DNA of 64,000 bases from contig JAGYVD010000009.1 in the NCBI GenBank assembly GCA_021209875.1, forward strand, positions 2,914,001 to 2,978,000. The letters run 5' to 3'. The notes under the pieces are model-generated. The model was not told the DNA's origin. It saw only the letters and a list, made by a program, of their open reading frames with translations, and did no database searches. Positions 10,422 through 22,783 of this stretch are shown here, in pieces. Position numbers and translations under genes: made by a program. The stretch comes from Rosellinia necatrix (Eukaryota > Ascomycota > Sordariomycetes > Xylariales > Xylariaceae). Positions within the stretch are counted from its first letter, which is position 1; each line of letters begins with the position of its first letter.

Positions 10422-12192
10422 ATGGCTGCCCTTGCGAAGTTGGCCTCCTCTCTCAGAAGTAAGGGCTTTGAGTATAAGTTCAAAATACTGGCTAAACGTG
10501 CACCAGGAGAAAATACACCGCCACTCCCGTCCGTACTTGAAATCTCTCTGGATGAGATCAGCAACTGGTTCATCACAGGCGCTTTTTCGGCCACGGACAT
10601 GGTCCGGGCTTATCTTGAGCGTATCCGGCAAGTGAACGATGTATTTAAATCTGTTCTGGAGACGAGAAACGACACTTTTCAGATCGCAAGAGAATTAGAA
10701 GAAGAGGTAAAGAAGTCAGGCCCTGGAGGATACATGCCCCCAGATCACCAAACAAAAGAGCTGATGATTGACCCAGTCCACTACATGGCGTTCCTATTCT
10801 GCTAAATGATGATATTATCACGCTTGATCATATGGAAGCCACGGTAGGTTCATATGCACTAATAGGGGCTAAGCCTGCCTGCGAGGGCACGGTTGTGACC
10901 AAGCTGAGAGAAGCAGGCGCGATAGCATTGGGCAAGGCTTTTCTCACCGAATGGGCAAACTACAGATGGAACAATGCCGCAACCGGTTGGTGCGCTCGAG
11001 GCGGCCAAACCAGCGGGGCATTCTATCCAAGGATGAAAGCATCTGGCAGTAGTACCGGATCTGCTGTATCTATAAGCCTCGGGCTAGCATTTGCATCACT
11101 GGGTACGGAGGTTGGTGATGACCGTTCCATATTACTGGTGTAAAGCCTGGAGAAGCATCTAATGAACTTGAAGACCGACGGAAGCATCTGCAATCCTGCT
11201 GGTAAAGGAAATCTCGTTGGATTGAAACCGACAGCGGGACTCGTGGCCCGGGATGGAATCATCCCAGCCTCTAATCGGTTTGACATAGTTGGACCTTTCA
11301 CTCGAAACGTAAAGGATGCTGCGACGATTTTGAATATCATAGCAGGAAAAAGTAATGAAGATCCTCGTACTGAAGATACCCCTTTCGACGTCATCCCTGA
11401 TTACACCAAAGCTTGTCAAGCAAGAGACCTTTCTGGAATCCGAATCGGTATTCCTAGGCATTGTATCAAGGGGATCCGGCATGATGAAGCTGCAGCTTTT
11501 GAGAAGGCACTCAAGACTTTGCAAAGCCTCGGAGCCGAAATTGTTGATAAGATCCAACTTGCGGCCGCTGACGAGTGGGAGTCTTACTCATCTAGAGACG
11601 CCATATCTTTCACAATCGCAGATCTTGCCGAAAGCCTTGGGGATTGCTCCGACACTTTGCAAACCAATCCTCAAAGTATACGCTCTCTAAAGGAGCTCTT
11701 GGAGTACACCAAGCTAACACCCGAGGAGAATTATCCCACATACAACGTTGACACTTTTGAGATTGCGCTGGACAAGGATCATTACTCGTCGGAAAAATAC
11801 AAGAAACTCGAAGCTTTATCCTGTTCTATCGCAGCCGACGGAGGTGTCCAAGGAGCCCTTGACAGAGAGAAACTTGATATCCTAGTAGTTCCAACAGCAG
11901 CATCAACCCCGGTGACATTTGCCAGTTTGGCCGGCTCATCATTGATTGCCGTTCCATTGGGATTTTATGGTCCTGAAACTCCTGTTGTGAAAGACCCAGA
12001 GGGGGGACTTGATAACATTGGCACCCGGGATACCGTAAGAGGCCTGATGACTTCAGCTTCCCGTCAATGGTTTGGGCTAATGTCTGAACTAGGTTTCCCA
12101 TCTGCTTCTTCACCTGGCGATTTGAAGAAGAGACGCTTATCAAGGTTGCTTACGCCTTTGAACAGTCTTTCCCCAAAGGTCCAAGCACCTAA
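10422..12192 (+). pseudogene. Amidase-signature family pseudogene
   Basis: Relic of a fungal amidase (amidase signature, GatA/fatty-acid-amide-hydrolase fold), about 550 residues when intact. The start ATG is probably 10422. The N part reads LPSVLEISLDEISNWFITG in one frame; the frame then slips by one base near 10765-10772, and continues as PLHGVPILLNDDIIT, KPACEGTVV and the cis-Ser segment ASGSSTGSA. A good 63-bp intron (11111-11173, phase 0) joins GTE to TDGSI, which carries the catalytic Ser. The body then runs to VPLGFYGPETPV, after which a second break near 12030-12090 moves the C-terminal FEEETLIKVAYAFEQ into another frame ending at the stop at 12190-12192. The catalytic Lys, normally in a KDN motif after the GxP segment, is replaced by Asn (LLNDD). 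Two frame breaks plus loss of the Lys argue for a dead gene rather than sequencing error. An intron with donor GTAAGA at 12036 was considered for the second break but does not restore frame. Confidence 0.75.
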
Positions 12193-13813
12193 TTGTACAT
12201 GTCGCCATCGACGGATTTGAGAGATGTTGTTGAGAAAGACTCAAATGAAGAGTCAAAAAATCTGAATTTGTTGTGATTGGTAACTGTAAACCCATCTTGA
12301 AACTACAAATGTCCTGCTCCAAATGTGTTAGCTATAAACTATTGCATGCATTTGGGTTCGAATGGATTGTTTGGTTGATTGATTGTTTTGGTGTGGTGGT
12401 CGTGCCTGTAGGCAAATTTATATAGGGGCCCCTGTGTCCCTGATAGGTAGAAAACCAGCAGGGCCATCTGCACAAGCCTAGATACGCCACAATCCTACCG
12501 AATTCTTTCGCATTACTCACCGTGGACACACAGACTAGGGTATATTGAAATAGGTCCTCCTCAAGAACACCTTTCCTTGCGCTAATACTTTTCGATCATA
12601 ATGTTCCCTAACCTACCCCTGATCGACTCAAGTAATGACTACAACACCTGCGTATGATCTCTAGCTCTTCCTTAGAACCCCGCGCCATGATTTCGAGTCG
12701 AGGGATTGAAACGCCTATTTCCGTATTGAATAAACCGTTGGTATGTGACGTGACATCACAGCTACACTATCTAAGCTGACCATCAAGTCTCTGACCTTAC
12801 CACCATCTTGGATATGCCGTGGCTCGGCTTGTGAACCCCCCACTCGTTGTTACTTATTGTATGTAGTCTTGGCTGCCATAACTACCAATACTTCTTCGCC
12901 GTTTTATGGATCTCTTCGCCTATTTTCCCGCATGGTGCGACAATACGGACAACCATGACCACAGTTCCTTGTACCAGGACCCCATTAAGGAGCCAAATTC
13001 GTACATCCGCCTAACAGGGAAAATAAGTCAAGCTAGTAGAGTTGCGGCGGAAACAACACCTTGAAAATGCACCAAGTACATGATTACTGTGGGTAATCTC
13101 TTCGTACGTACGCAAGGGTGGGAGATGCGGTCTATGTAGGCAGGGATTTTATACATGCATACATCAGCGGTAAAGAACTAAGGGCCAGGTAAGTTTTCGT
13201 CACATAGGCTAGGTAGTACTTAAACTAACCTAAGGCAGCAATATGACTAAATGACCATTAGTAGGGTTGTTCCAGCCTTGCCAGCTCATGACTGACGGAG
13301 TGATGTTTGAGTCGTTATTACAATATGATCTCATAGCAAAGCCTAATTTCTTCAAGTAATTGATCACTACACGCCACGCTGCACACTGCAGGAACTTGCC
13401 GCGTTTCAGTCAACATCAATGGCCAGATAGTAACACGTGCTGACCCTGCGTTATTAGCAACCGAGAAGGCAAGTCCATCCAATCATGTACTTATTATGCA
13501 AAGATAAGTCCAAGCTAGTCCCACGCCGAGCCCTAGCTTTTGATAATGCCGTCAGCTTCAGCTACCACCTTCCACACGGCTGGATCCTCTGGGGGGAGGG
13601 AGGGGGGGGAGGGGGCTCTCCTTTTCATCATATACGTGTTGTTAGTACCCCTTCCTTAGAAAAACCACCCACCCCACCTGCAACTTAAGAACCTGGAATC
13701 AGCACGGTTGATTGCTTGGACTCAGCCTCGAATACCACATAATCCGTACTCGTGACGATCTTACGTATTGGTTATTGTATCTAAGCAACTTACCCTTGCC
13801 GTGTCTGCACATC
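12193..13813. other. Intergenic region upstream of the HAK transporter
   Basis: No gene recognised. The only marked structure is a G-run cluster at 13591-13615. A TATATAGG followed by GGGGCCCC-like symmetry near 12420-12430 is present but not clearly part of the LTR-like family. Confidence 0.55.
13591..13615 (+). promoter_or_regulatory. Potential G-quadruplex in the HAK promoter
   Basis: Four G runs (G6, G3, G8, G5) separated by single A residues, about 200 bp upstream of the HAK start. The pattern satisfies the usual G-quadruplex rule with very short loops. A regulatory role is inference. Confidence 0.4.
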
Positions 13814-16800
13814 ATGGCCAACCCAGCAATCACCATTGACGATGATGATGTGCATCCAATAAAGCCGAAAAAAGTCCGAACGACAGAGTCTCGACGGAGT
13901 TTATAACACCCGGAGCTTGTCACGAACCCGCAGTGCCGTGTTCCAAAATCGCAGAAGCGAAGAAACCGGCGGCGCCGAGGATTCGAATGACGACTGGCTC
14001 CGTGAGGATGGCAAGAAGAAACAGGTATTCAAGGGGAAAGCGTTGCTCTGGTAGCGTGGCCCCTTCTCGTGCGAACCATGACCATATTATATCCACAAAC
14101 ATATCATGATTTTTTTAGTTGGTGCTGACCGATTTTCCTGTTATAAAGGTTGGCTTACCAGTCCGTCGGTGCTATCTACGGCGATATTGGTACCAGGTCA
14201 GATAATTTGCTTTACCCACGATAAACATCATGGGGTTCTAATGTTGTTGCATTAATAGCCCGCTATATGTTTACTCGAGTGTCTTTACCACTGAGCCTTC
14301 GTATGAAGCCCTCGTTGAAGTGCTCTCAGTCATCAGTTAGTGTCGCTTTGCCTGCCCCTTCTACCTCTTGTCCGGCCCGCCGGCTGAAGGCTCTGAGTAA
14401 TATCCAATCGCTAACTTAACCTCTAGTTTGGTCTCTAACGATTATGGTGACGTTTAAATATGTACTTATCGTGCTGCGAGCCGACAACCAAGGCGAGGGA
14501 GGCACATTTAGCTGCTACTCTTTGCTCACACGTTATGTAAGTCATCACAACGGTCCTCATTGACAATACCTTGACATCATTCTAGAATGTATAATTACTA
14601 AAACAGAGCCCCTTAGGCTAACTTGACCGACCGAGATCCTCGAGAAGCCGCTTCGGTTAAGATGGAACGTCATGAGACACAGGACTTGAGCCCTAGTAAC
14701 CATGCGGTACGCAGGCGGATGGAGGGCAGCAAGTTCCTTCGCGGCCTTCTGAAGACCATTGGGGTCCTATCTGTTTCTATGGTTATCGCCGACGGAATCT
14801 GTAAGTGACTCGAAGTCATTTCCCCCGACATTAATATGGACCACGCTCACAAGGCCAAAAACTAACCATGCGCGTTGCAGTGACACCAGCACAATCTGTG
14901 CTTGGGTGAGTTGACATCACGTTTGAAGTTAATTTACTTCATGTCAGCCCCTTGGCCATCAGCCTCTCATTAGTGTCATTAAAAAAACAGATATCGATTT
15001 AAATATACCAAATCACTAACGATCGCTTCTATACAGAGCTATTCAAGGACTCTCGGTAGTGAGCCCGAACATAAATAGCTCGACCATAGTTGGTGCTTCC
15101 AGCGCCATATTAATTCTGCTCTTTGCAATTCAACCTCTAGGACTTACCAAACTTGCCACTGCCTTTGCACCGATCATTATTACCTGGCTTGCTTTTAACG
15201 CTTCTTTTGGCATCTATAACCTGGTCAATTATGATCACTCTGTCCTGAAAGCATTCTCGCCCTATTATGCTATACACTTTTTTATCCGGGGCAAGACTGA
15301 AGCCTGGAAGATGCTTGGTGGAATCTTACTATCATTTACTGGCGTGGAGGCGTTATTCGCCGACCGTAAGTAATACCAGGAGTCAACCTCTTCCTGTTTT
15401 AGGTGTTGCAGAGTCGCCTTATTGAATATTCGCGGTCGTGTCGAAAATGCTAACATTTCATGATTTAATTAAGTTGGTGCGTTTAGCATGCAAGCGATCC
15501 AAATAAGCTGGCTCTCCTATTGTTATCCCGCTTTACTACTTGCCTACATAGGGCAGGCCGCATTTATCAGTGTCCACCCAGAGGCCTACTCCAATCCTTT
15601 CTTCAATTCTGTTCCACCGGGACTTCTCTACCCGAGTCTAGTCGTTGCTGTTCTTGCCTCTATTGTTGCCTCGCAAGCAATGATCACCGCTTGCTTTCAG
15701 GCAAGTAATACCTTCTATTGCTAGATACCATACGGACAGTGTCTACTAACACCCCTCTAGCTTGTAAGCCAACTGATGAAGTTATCTTACTGCCCTCAAG
15801 TGAAAATTGTCCATACATCCACGAAGTTCCATGGCCAGCTTTACGTTCCTTTCCTCAACTGGATCCTATTAATTGGGACAGTTCTCGTCACAGCTATCTA
15901 CTCCAATACGACGCGCTTGGGAAATGCTTACGGGTACGTTTATCTTATCTAGTGATTTGAATTTTTCGGCTTTTACTCATACGTAATAGTGTATGTGTCA
16001 TATTTGTGACATTTTTCGATACATGTTTTGTAACCCTGGTAGCTCTTATCGTATGGCGCATACCGCCCTACGTTGTATTTGTCCCGTGGCTCTTCTTCGC
16101 GACTCACGATGGCCTTTACCTCACCTCTGCTTTAAATAAGGTTCCCGACGGCGCCTGGTTCACGCTCACCCTCGCGGGCGTTCTGGCTAGTATCTTCTTG
16201 CTCTGGCGTTTTGGAAAGGAGAACCAATGGCGCGCCGAGGCGGAAGATCGATTCCGCCCTAACGAGCTTATAAGGAAAGGGGCTGACGACAAGCTATCCC
16301 TCGCAATGCGCTGGGGAGGTGGCGAGGTTACCACTATCCGTGGGTTCGGTATATACTTCGACAAGACGGGTGTTTTCACACCAACAGTGTACGCATTTTA
16401 GACTTTTTCTTTTTTTTATCCCTCGCACCCTGGATTTCTGTTTGCTGTATCTTCACAAAGCCACGCAAGAAATCTATTCGTTATTACAGCAACTGACTCG
16501 CAATGTTGCGCAGATTCACACAATTTGTTACGAAATTTGGTGCAATTCCTGAGATCATGGTATTCTTTCACCTGCACCCGGTTGAAATCCCTACACTACC
16601 AGCGAGCGAGCGATACGTGATTTCCCGCCTGGGGCCTATACCTGGCTGTTATAGGCTTGTAATCCGTCACGGATTTATAGACGAAGTGATAACGCCGGAT
16701 CTAGCGGCGCTCATCTACGAACAGATCCGCAAGTTCGTACTGCGTCGAGCCGGCGAAAACCTCGACGGTAGCCCGTCATCCGAGACGAGGGATGATAGTA

Positions 16801-17108
16801 GTACCGCCGTGAGCGAGAATTCGCCACCCGAGGAAAATAGGAAGGGAAAACAGCGCCGGAGAGGACTGCCTGAATTCGAGGATGCCAAAGTGCGCCAGGA
16901 ACTGGCATGTCTGGACCGCGCGTTCGCCGCCAAGATCTCGTACGTCGTCGGGAAAGAACAGATGAGAATCAAAGCCGGTACCTCGATTTTCAGACGCCTC
17001 GTGCTCGAGACCTTTCTCTTCATCCGGGATAACACGCGAGCGAAAATCGCGAATCTCAGGCTTGCGGTGGATCGCATTGTCGAAGTTGGGTTCGTTAAGG
17101 AGATATAG
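13814..17108 (+). CDS. HAK/KUP-type potassium transporter, one frame break
   Basis: High-affinity K+ uptake permease of the plasma membrane (HAK/KUP/KT family). Eleven exons: 13814-14050, 14149-14196, 14259-14335, 14427-14536, 14617-14800, 14881-14905, 15037-15365, 15474-15700, 15761-15933, 15990-16388, 16514-17108. All junctions keep phase and rebuild family motifs: [116 protein letters not shown] and [13 protein letters not shown]. The intron after exon 8 (15701-15760) begins with GC, not GT. One surplus base in exon 1 breaks the frame after about residue 20; an A6 run at 13868-13873 lies inside the permitted interval. With one base removed the exons sum to exactly 801 codons (800 residues), normal for fungal HAK proteins. 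The C-terminal cytosolic tail is charged, with a helical segment near the end. Codon third positions are less G/C-rich than in several neighbours. Confidence 0.88.
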
Positions 17109-17924
17109 TAGGAAGCGTGGGCGGGGGTTTATGCGCACAGGCCCAATCGGCTCCAAACGACAATCGCTAATTTTTTATCTTCTTATTAGGGAGGAAGCCG
17201 GTACATATTTAAGGGTCCTCAGGTTATGAGTTGCAGGTTCTGAATGACGGGAGTAAGTTTGCGACAATAGTTGACCTTACGGCGAAGATACGCGACTGTT
17301 TGTAGAGGTGCTATCACAAGAGGATATATGCTTACGATACCGGTCACTATGAATCTGGAGCTATATTCAATTCTACGAATTACTAGGTTGGGTGTTTCAA
17401 CGATTTTGTCGTGCCGATATTCGTGCGTGCCGCTTTATTGACTCAAATTCTGAATGCGATTCTTTACGTACTATCCAAGGCAAAGGGTTTCCCAAGTCAT
17501 TTGTAAACTATGAAATATATCTATTTGTGATGGTACGATGCTCCATCTACCAACTTAAAAAGCTATATAAGCGTTGCAAATATCAACACAGGACCTTGAG
17601 GTGTTTTAACATAGAGAGTTCTATGGAACCTAGAGCACCAGCTACGGAAGATAATTTCGAATGACGGCTGCCGCCGTCACGAAGTCACAACCTATTTGTC
17701 AAGAGAAATAGAGCATGGTATGAAGGTAAATGTAGTATTCAAGGTGTAGAGTAGAGTACAGAGTCCCGATAGGACATGGGATATCTAGAGTAATATAAAC
17801 AGGATGTTGAGTGACTACATATATTTTTTTCTTCTTCTTCGTTCTGAGTTCATAGTTCATCCATCGTCCACAGCCAGCTTACTCATCGTATGGCAGTGAA
17901 TTCGGCGTCTTCCTCTTCTACCCC
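17109..17924. other. Convergent intergenic region
   Basis: Lies between the 3' ends of the HAK gene and the ABM-like gene. A 90-codon open frame at 17392-17664 has no recognisable motif. I see nothing else. Confidence 0.5.
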
Positions 17925-18859
17925 CTATGCGAGAGGCAAAATCTTCTTCACACGAGCAACGAAATTCGTCACGTCGGCTACGCCGGCGAGATCAGCCAGA
18001 AGCTCCTGTCGGGCCGCCGTCGTCTTCGCGGTGTCGAGTTCCTACGCCCGGGGGGAGGGGGTGAGACCGTTCAGTGACCACATCGCACCACGGGAGCCGG
18101 AACCACGCCGGGAAATGGGGAGGGAGGGAGGGCGAGATAAAGACCGCGGTTCAGGTGGGTATCGTGAAACGCGTGTATAAGAACGGACAGGGAGGGAGAG
18201 GGAGGGATAGAGAGAGACTTACAGCATCGCTCGCGTACACGCCCACGACGGCGACCTCCCGCGTCTCGAGGTTCGCGCTGCTCCCGACGGCGACCCGCGG
18301 GGCGCCGAACCGCGCGAGCCCGCCGGACCCGGACCGCAGCTTCGTCAGGACCGCCTCCACGCCCGCCCCCGACGCGTCTCGGGGCTTGACGGCGAGGTAC
18401 TCGACGACGACGACGGCGTCGGCGTCGGCGTCGGCGCCGAAGATAGACGATAGCTCGTCACCGCCGTCGTCGGCGGGCTCGAAGAGCGTCGGCCGCGCCG
18501 GCGCCGCCGCGTACTTGGCCTTCAGCTCGCCCGCGAACTCGGCGAAGTCCGCCGAGGCCACGAAGGCGTCGAAGTACCGCGCGCTCTCCCACTCTGACGT
18601 CCCGCACGTTCGTTAGTGTCACGCGAAAGAGTCGGAGGAGGGGAAGAGGGAGGGGGTGGCATGCACCTAGGAGGAGAATCTGCCTGTATTCGCCGCTCAC
18701 GTCGCGGCCGTCTTCCGTCGCGAGAGGGCCCAGGAGGCCGTTCTTGGCCCCCGCCTTGGCTAGCTTCGTGGTTAGCTGCGGCGCCAGCTTCTCCTCGAAG
18801 TCCTTCATGAGAGAGGCATCTTTCTTGAGGCTTGGGAGGACGATTTCGAGAATGGCCAT
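17925..18859 (-). CDS. Small protein with ABM-like (dimeric alpha/beta barrel) halves
   Basis: Three exons: 18859-18667, 18593-18223 and 18041-17925, giving 226 residues. Introns are 73 bp (donor GTGCAT, branch CTAAC, acceptor CAG) and 181 bp (donor GTAAGT, acceptor TAG). The N half contains a helix rich in Lys/Leu, then a strand YRQILLLEWES rebuilt across intron 1, then FDAFVASADFAEFAGELK. The second half repeats the plan with AVVVVEYLAV, VAVVGVYASD and a final helix rich in Ala/Leu ending VKKILPLA. This strand-helix pattern, with WES before a helix, resembles fungal stress-responsive/ABM-type barrels, often duplicated, but I did not recognise a named family with certainty. No signal peptide; likely soluble. 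A short Asp/Ala repeat sits between the halves. Codon third positions are very G/C-rich. Confidence 0.6.
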
Positions 18860-20399
18860 CTTGGGGATTGCTGGTGATTGATATCGATATCCTTTGGGAG
18901 TGTTTTTTTTTGGTTATTTTGATGTAGGTAGTAGTGCCTAGGTAAGATATAGGATATTGCGTTCTGGGTTGTGTCCTTTGGAATGAGAGATTCACTGCTC
19001 AGTAAGTTGTTCAGCGAGGTTCTCTTAGGCTTTATATACACGACATTCGGCTCTCCCATATAAGATCCCATGCCCAGTATGAGACCAAGACATTGTATAC
19101 GGCTTGCGAGCTATCGCCGTGCTTGATCCTCGATAAAGCCTATCCCCGAATAGATGGAGATTTCCGTAATTGGGATTAGTACTCAAAGGGAACAGAAGTT
19201 TCATATCGGCCGCGAGATTTACAGGGCTTGTGTGGTTCACTACCTAGAAAATAACTACATCAGCAGATTATCCAGGCAAATATTGAGGGTCATGACTACA
19301 GCCTCTCAGGAAGCGGTGTTGTGCAAACCACGACATGACTCCAGGCCGTTTCGTCCGCCGTCCCAGGGTACCATAAGCGTCTTTCATAAGCACTGCATCA
19401 AAGCAAGCCTAATAATCCCGGCATTTCGATGAAAGGGTGAGATCAGGTCCCCCTTCGTTAGGAGTCAAATGATGACATCCGAAGCGTCCGGTTGTTCATC
19501 CGGTGCGCCGGGGAATTCCACGGACGTCATGCCACGGCAAATCCCGGGGCAAAATTGGAGACGGTAAGCTGCTCCTCCCGACCATCTCCATTGTTTGACT
19601 CACCTTCCAAGACACGTAAAGGTGTTAACAATGCTGCTAGCGTTCCTAAATGGGATGCATTTTGCGCCCGGCTTCTTTATTGTCGAGTTTCTCTATGTCG
19701 CAGCTGATGATCTCCATATATGGGATTATTAATTATCATCCCGTAAACTTGAAATGGTGGAAGCTTGGCTCGAGGAGAGGGCAGCTATCGTATCATTGTA
19801 TATTTCACATTTGAACTCCCGGGTTTCAAAATAATTTTACGTATATACACATATTTTAGTAAACAAGAGGAATGTGATGATGTTGTGAACGCTGTGTCAA
19901 TTCAGTGTGGAATGGGCAACAGCGCTATGCATCACAAAGATTTTATAAAAGCCATGATTCTAACGAAATTTATAAACAAATTAACGTCAAGTCAAGGAGT
20001 TGTAAGAGGGATGACGCCAATATGCAGTAAACATATGAACTCCTGATCGGGACATAACGAGTTGTCAGTAGTCTTGCTACCGAGAGCCTATATCATCTAC
20101 ACGACAGGCGTCAATCAGTACCAGAAATGAAACAGTCACCTCGATCAGCACAGCACTTCCTTCGATTTCGCCGTAACGTCATCCTAGTCACTCATCATCC
20201 TCCATTACAGCGTCGTAGCTAAGCCATCTACAGCTTACTATAGATATGTAAACTTCGATTACATCGATTGATAACCACACAGAAAAGGCCGGAGCCGGCC
20301 CTTAGTAACATAGTTTCCCTATAGCTGCTCGTTTTCTTTTCAGTCCTGGACTCGATTTCACACTTCCTCCGAAAGAGCCACGATCTATTCGTCGCCACG
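18860..20399. other. Intergenic region, no gene recognised
   Basis: Open frames at 19025-20046 on either strand are under 100 codons and lack motifs, splice-supported extensions or G/C third-position bias. I see no repeat or RNA gene here. Confidence 0.5.
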
Positions 20400-21551
20400 T
20401 CAGGCCTGGGCAGCTTTTCTCTTCTGTGTGAGGCGTGACTTCGCCCTGTGTCGTCTTCCGTTATGGCGTTGCCGCTTTGCTTGCTGCCGCGATACCTGCT
20501 TAGACTGTCTAGCAACCACCTCGACAGAGATGGTGGTGGCCAGGGGCGATGCGAATTTCACCCGCCGGGTTGCTTTGTCTGGGCTGGACGCCTTCGGCTC
20601 TCTTTTCGGCTGCGGCTTATCCATAATCTCCGTCTCCGTGTCTGTTGTAGCAGGTGTGTTGTCATCTTGCCTGCCAACTTCCGCTACGGCATTTGGGGGC
20701 ACAACTGCTTTTGAGGCGGCCGCCTCGTCTTCTGTTTTCTGAACAGGCTTCGCTGGAGTTTGCTTCCTCGTTTTTTCCGGGGTTTGTGTCTTCTTGGGTA
20801 TCAGACCCCATTCTTTCAGTATGTCGAGAGCCTTCTGAAGCGTCAACCGTCGTGCCTCCTCACGTTCAGTCCCATTCCGCAACAAGTCGTCGTAGTCTGT
20901 TTTTGTATGGCGTATGTGAGCTTGAACGGCTAGGCGGACTTTCCCATCCATCCCTATCGTTCCGGTGCGTCCTACGCGGCCTTGCCCCTTTGCTGTCGCG
21001 CGATGGATAATCTTGGGTAGCTCATCGTGTGGAATTCGCGGGAATCGTGCTAGTACTACAGTACTCGTGATTAGTAACTTAACTGAAAGATGGGGAGAGA
21101 GGGGATGATATGACGATTAGGGAAGGGGTTTTTTTTTTTTTTGTTACTTACTTGCTTCTCTAAAGTGCTTCTCTAGGCTCTCGTCGCTTTTCCTGACCAA
21201 CTGTTTTCGGGCAGAGCGTGTTTCTATCTCTGAGCGTTTGACAGACGCCTGGATGTGTATGGGAACCCGGATCCCAATCTGCCTTTTCTTGTCATCGACA
21301 ACAACATACACGACTTGATGGGCTTCCTGGGTCTGTCGCCGGCAGTGACGGGTTAGATACGGATCGCCTTTGGGAACAAAAGTATACCCGGGGGGCATAG
21401 GCGACGAAGCGCGGACGACAGGCTCTATAGCCGAAGACGTTGGCAGCGCAGACATGCTTGTATGCGAGAACATCGTTGTAATTTTGCTGCCGTGGGCAGG
21501 GCTGCTTAGGTTGTGTACCGAGTCTGGCGAGGTGCGATTCCGAAGCTTCAT
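20400..21551 (-). CDS. DUF2293-family protein
   Basis: Two exons, 21551-21152 and 21049-20400, joined across a 102-bp intron (donor GTAAGT, acceptor TAG), encode 349 residues. The start is the ATG at 21551 (MKLRNRTSP); an upstream TTG in frame is not a likely start. The central region carries the features I associate with fungal DUF2293 proteins: PPGYTFVPKGDPYLTRHCRR, then a strand with GIRVP, and after the splice FPRIPHDELPKIIHRATAKG, GRVGRTG and a terminal AVQAHIRHTKTDYDDLL. The C-terminal third is low-complexity and strongly basic (repeated KR/RR), and could be a nuclear localisation segment. The function of the family is unknown. No membrane segment. Confidence 0.78.
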
Positions 21552-22783
21552 ACGTTGTCGAGAGGCCAATGTGGGCAGAGCTTATTGGTTCTTGTTTGAA
21601 GTTAGCATGCAATTGCCTAATTATTGTTCCGTTAGTTTATTCGGTTTTTCCAGTTGGCTCCGCGGAAGCTCACTGGGTTGAGACCTGATATTATCTTCAA
21701 GAATTGTGTAGAACAGCGAGCCTCTGTTACATGATGGTTCGGAGGGGAACAATGTATTATATGGGGAACGTGGAAAGCAGAATGGGAATGTGCTTTCAAA
21801 ACCAATCCTAGAAAATTTAGAGTGAACTGTTTGTTTACTTGTTTATTTTACAATCATATTATAAAGGCTTTGTCGAGCCGTCTTTGTGTGAGCACGAAGT
21901 CGTCAAAGATTCAGGAGTACTTGCCCCAGTATCTAGCACGCGCAGTGCTTAGGAAAAGGAAACTTATACTCGCTAAAAACTTACAATGAACAGCCATTTC
22001 TTTTATCCTTTTATTGATAAATAATATTAACCACATTACAATAGCGCTCCCGAGGGTCGAGATATTTCATGTCAGAGTTCATGTGTACCAAAGGTGTCCT
22101 TGGAGTAGTTGGGCAAGTACATATTAGGCCTAACCTGAATTGTCTTGCATAAAGAATTGAATAAGATCATATACTTAATAGCTTATGTTAGGTACGTTGG
22201 TAATAACAATCATCCTTCTATTTAGCTATGGGGGAAACGGGTTGTCAGAGTATTCTGGGGTCTGTAAGGTACCTATGGTAGGTATCCCGGAGTACCTAGG
22301 TACTTAGGTAGTACTCCGTTGTAGTGGAATTACGGCGATGAATCTATATAATTCGGTACCTGAAAAGCTCTTACTAATTGGGGTATGATAGACTGTCTAC
22401 GTGGTACCTAGTTATACATATGTTTGCCTCTTACCTACTGGGTAAGTTAGGTAGGCAGTTAAGAGGGCACCTGGGCGGCATCTAAGTGGGCGGTAAGGTA
22501 CCTAATTATTCTAGGTTTTCTAGGTTGGTCAAGTAAGGTTGGCGCCTATTTGGCGACTGATAAGGGGCAGCTGCAGTACTTAAGTACCTCGCAGGTACGA
22601 TTTGCACGACGGTACGCAATGTTGTACTACAGCAAGCTGAGGTTATTCATCTTGTAAGTTTGACCCATCGAAACCCACCCTATAACCTACCTACACAAAA
22701 AAAAAAAAAAACATCTACAAATCGATATTGGCCAGGTAGTTACTTCGTTTACCTGAGATTGCAGAGGGGCACCCACTTCACAA
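21552..22783. other. Intergenic region with TACCTA-rich palindromic DNA
   Basis: The stretch 22190-22560 is dense in TAGGTA/TACCTA words. It contains an inverted repeat CGGAGTAC (22288-22295)/GTACTCCG (22311-22318). An A14 tract lies near 22698-22711. No gene seen. Confidence 0.55.

Noticed and set aside
11111..11173. In-frame stop in the amidase, first read as a third disabling mutation
   Set aside because: It lies in a well-formed 63-bp intron that restores GTE-TDGSI, so it is not a lesion.
13837..13984. Alternative N-terminal intron in HAK (GTGCAT donor, CGAG acceptor) to avoid a frameshift
   Set aside because: Weak donor, no branch point or pyrimidine tract, and it would remove an apparently conserved Ser/Arg-rich segment; kept only as an alternative.
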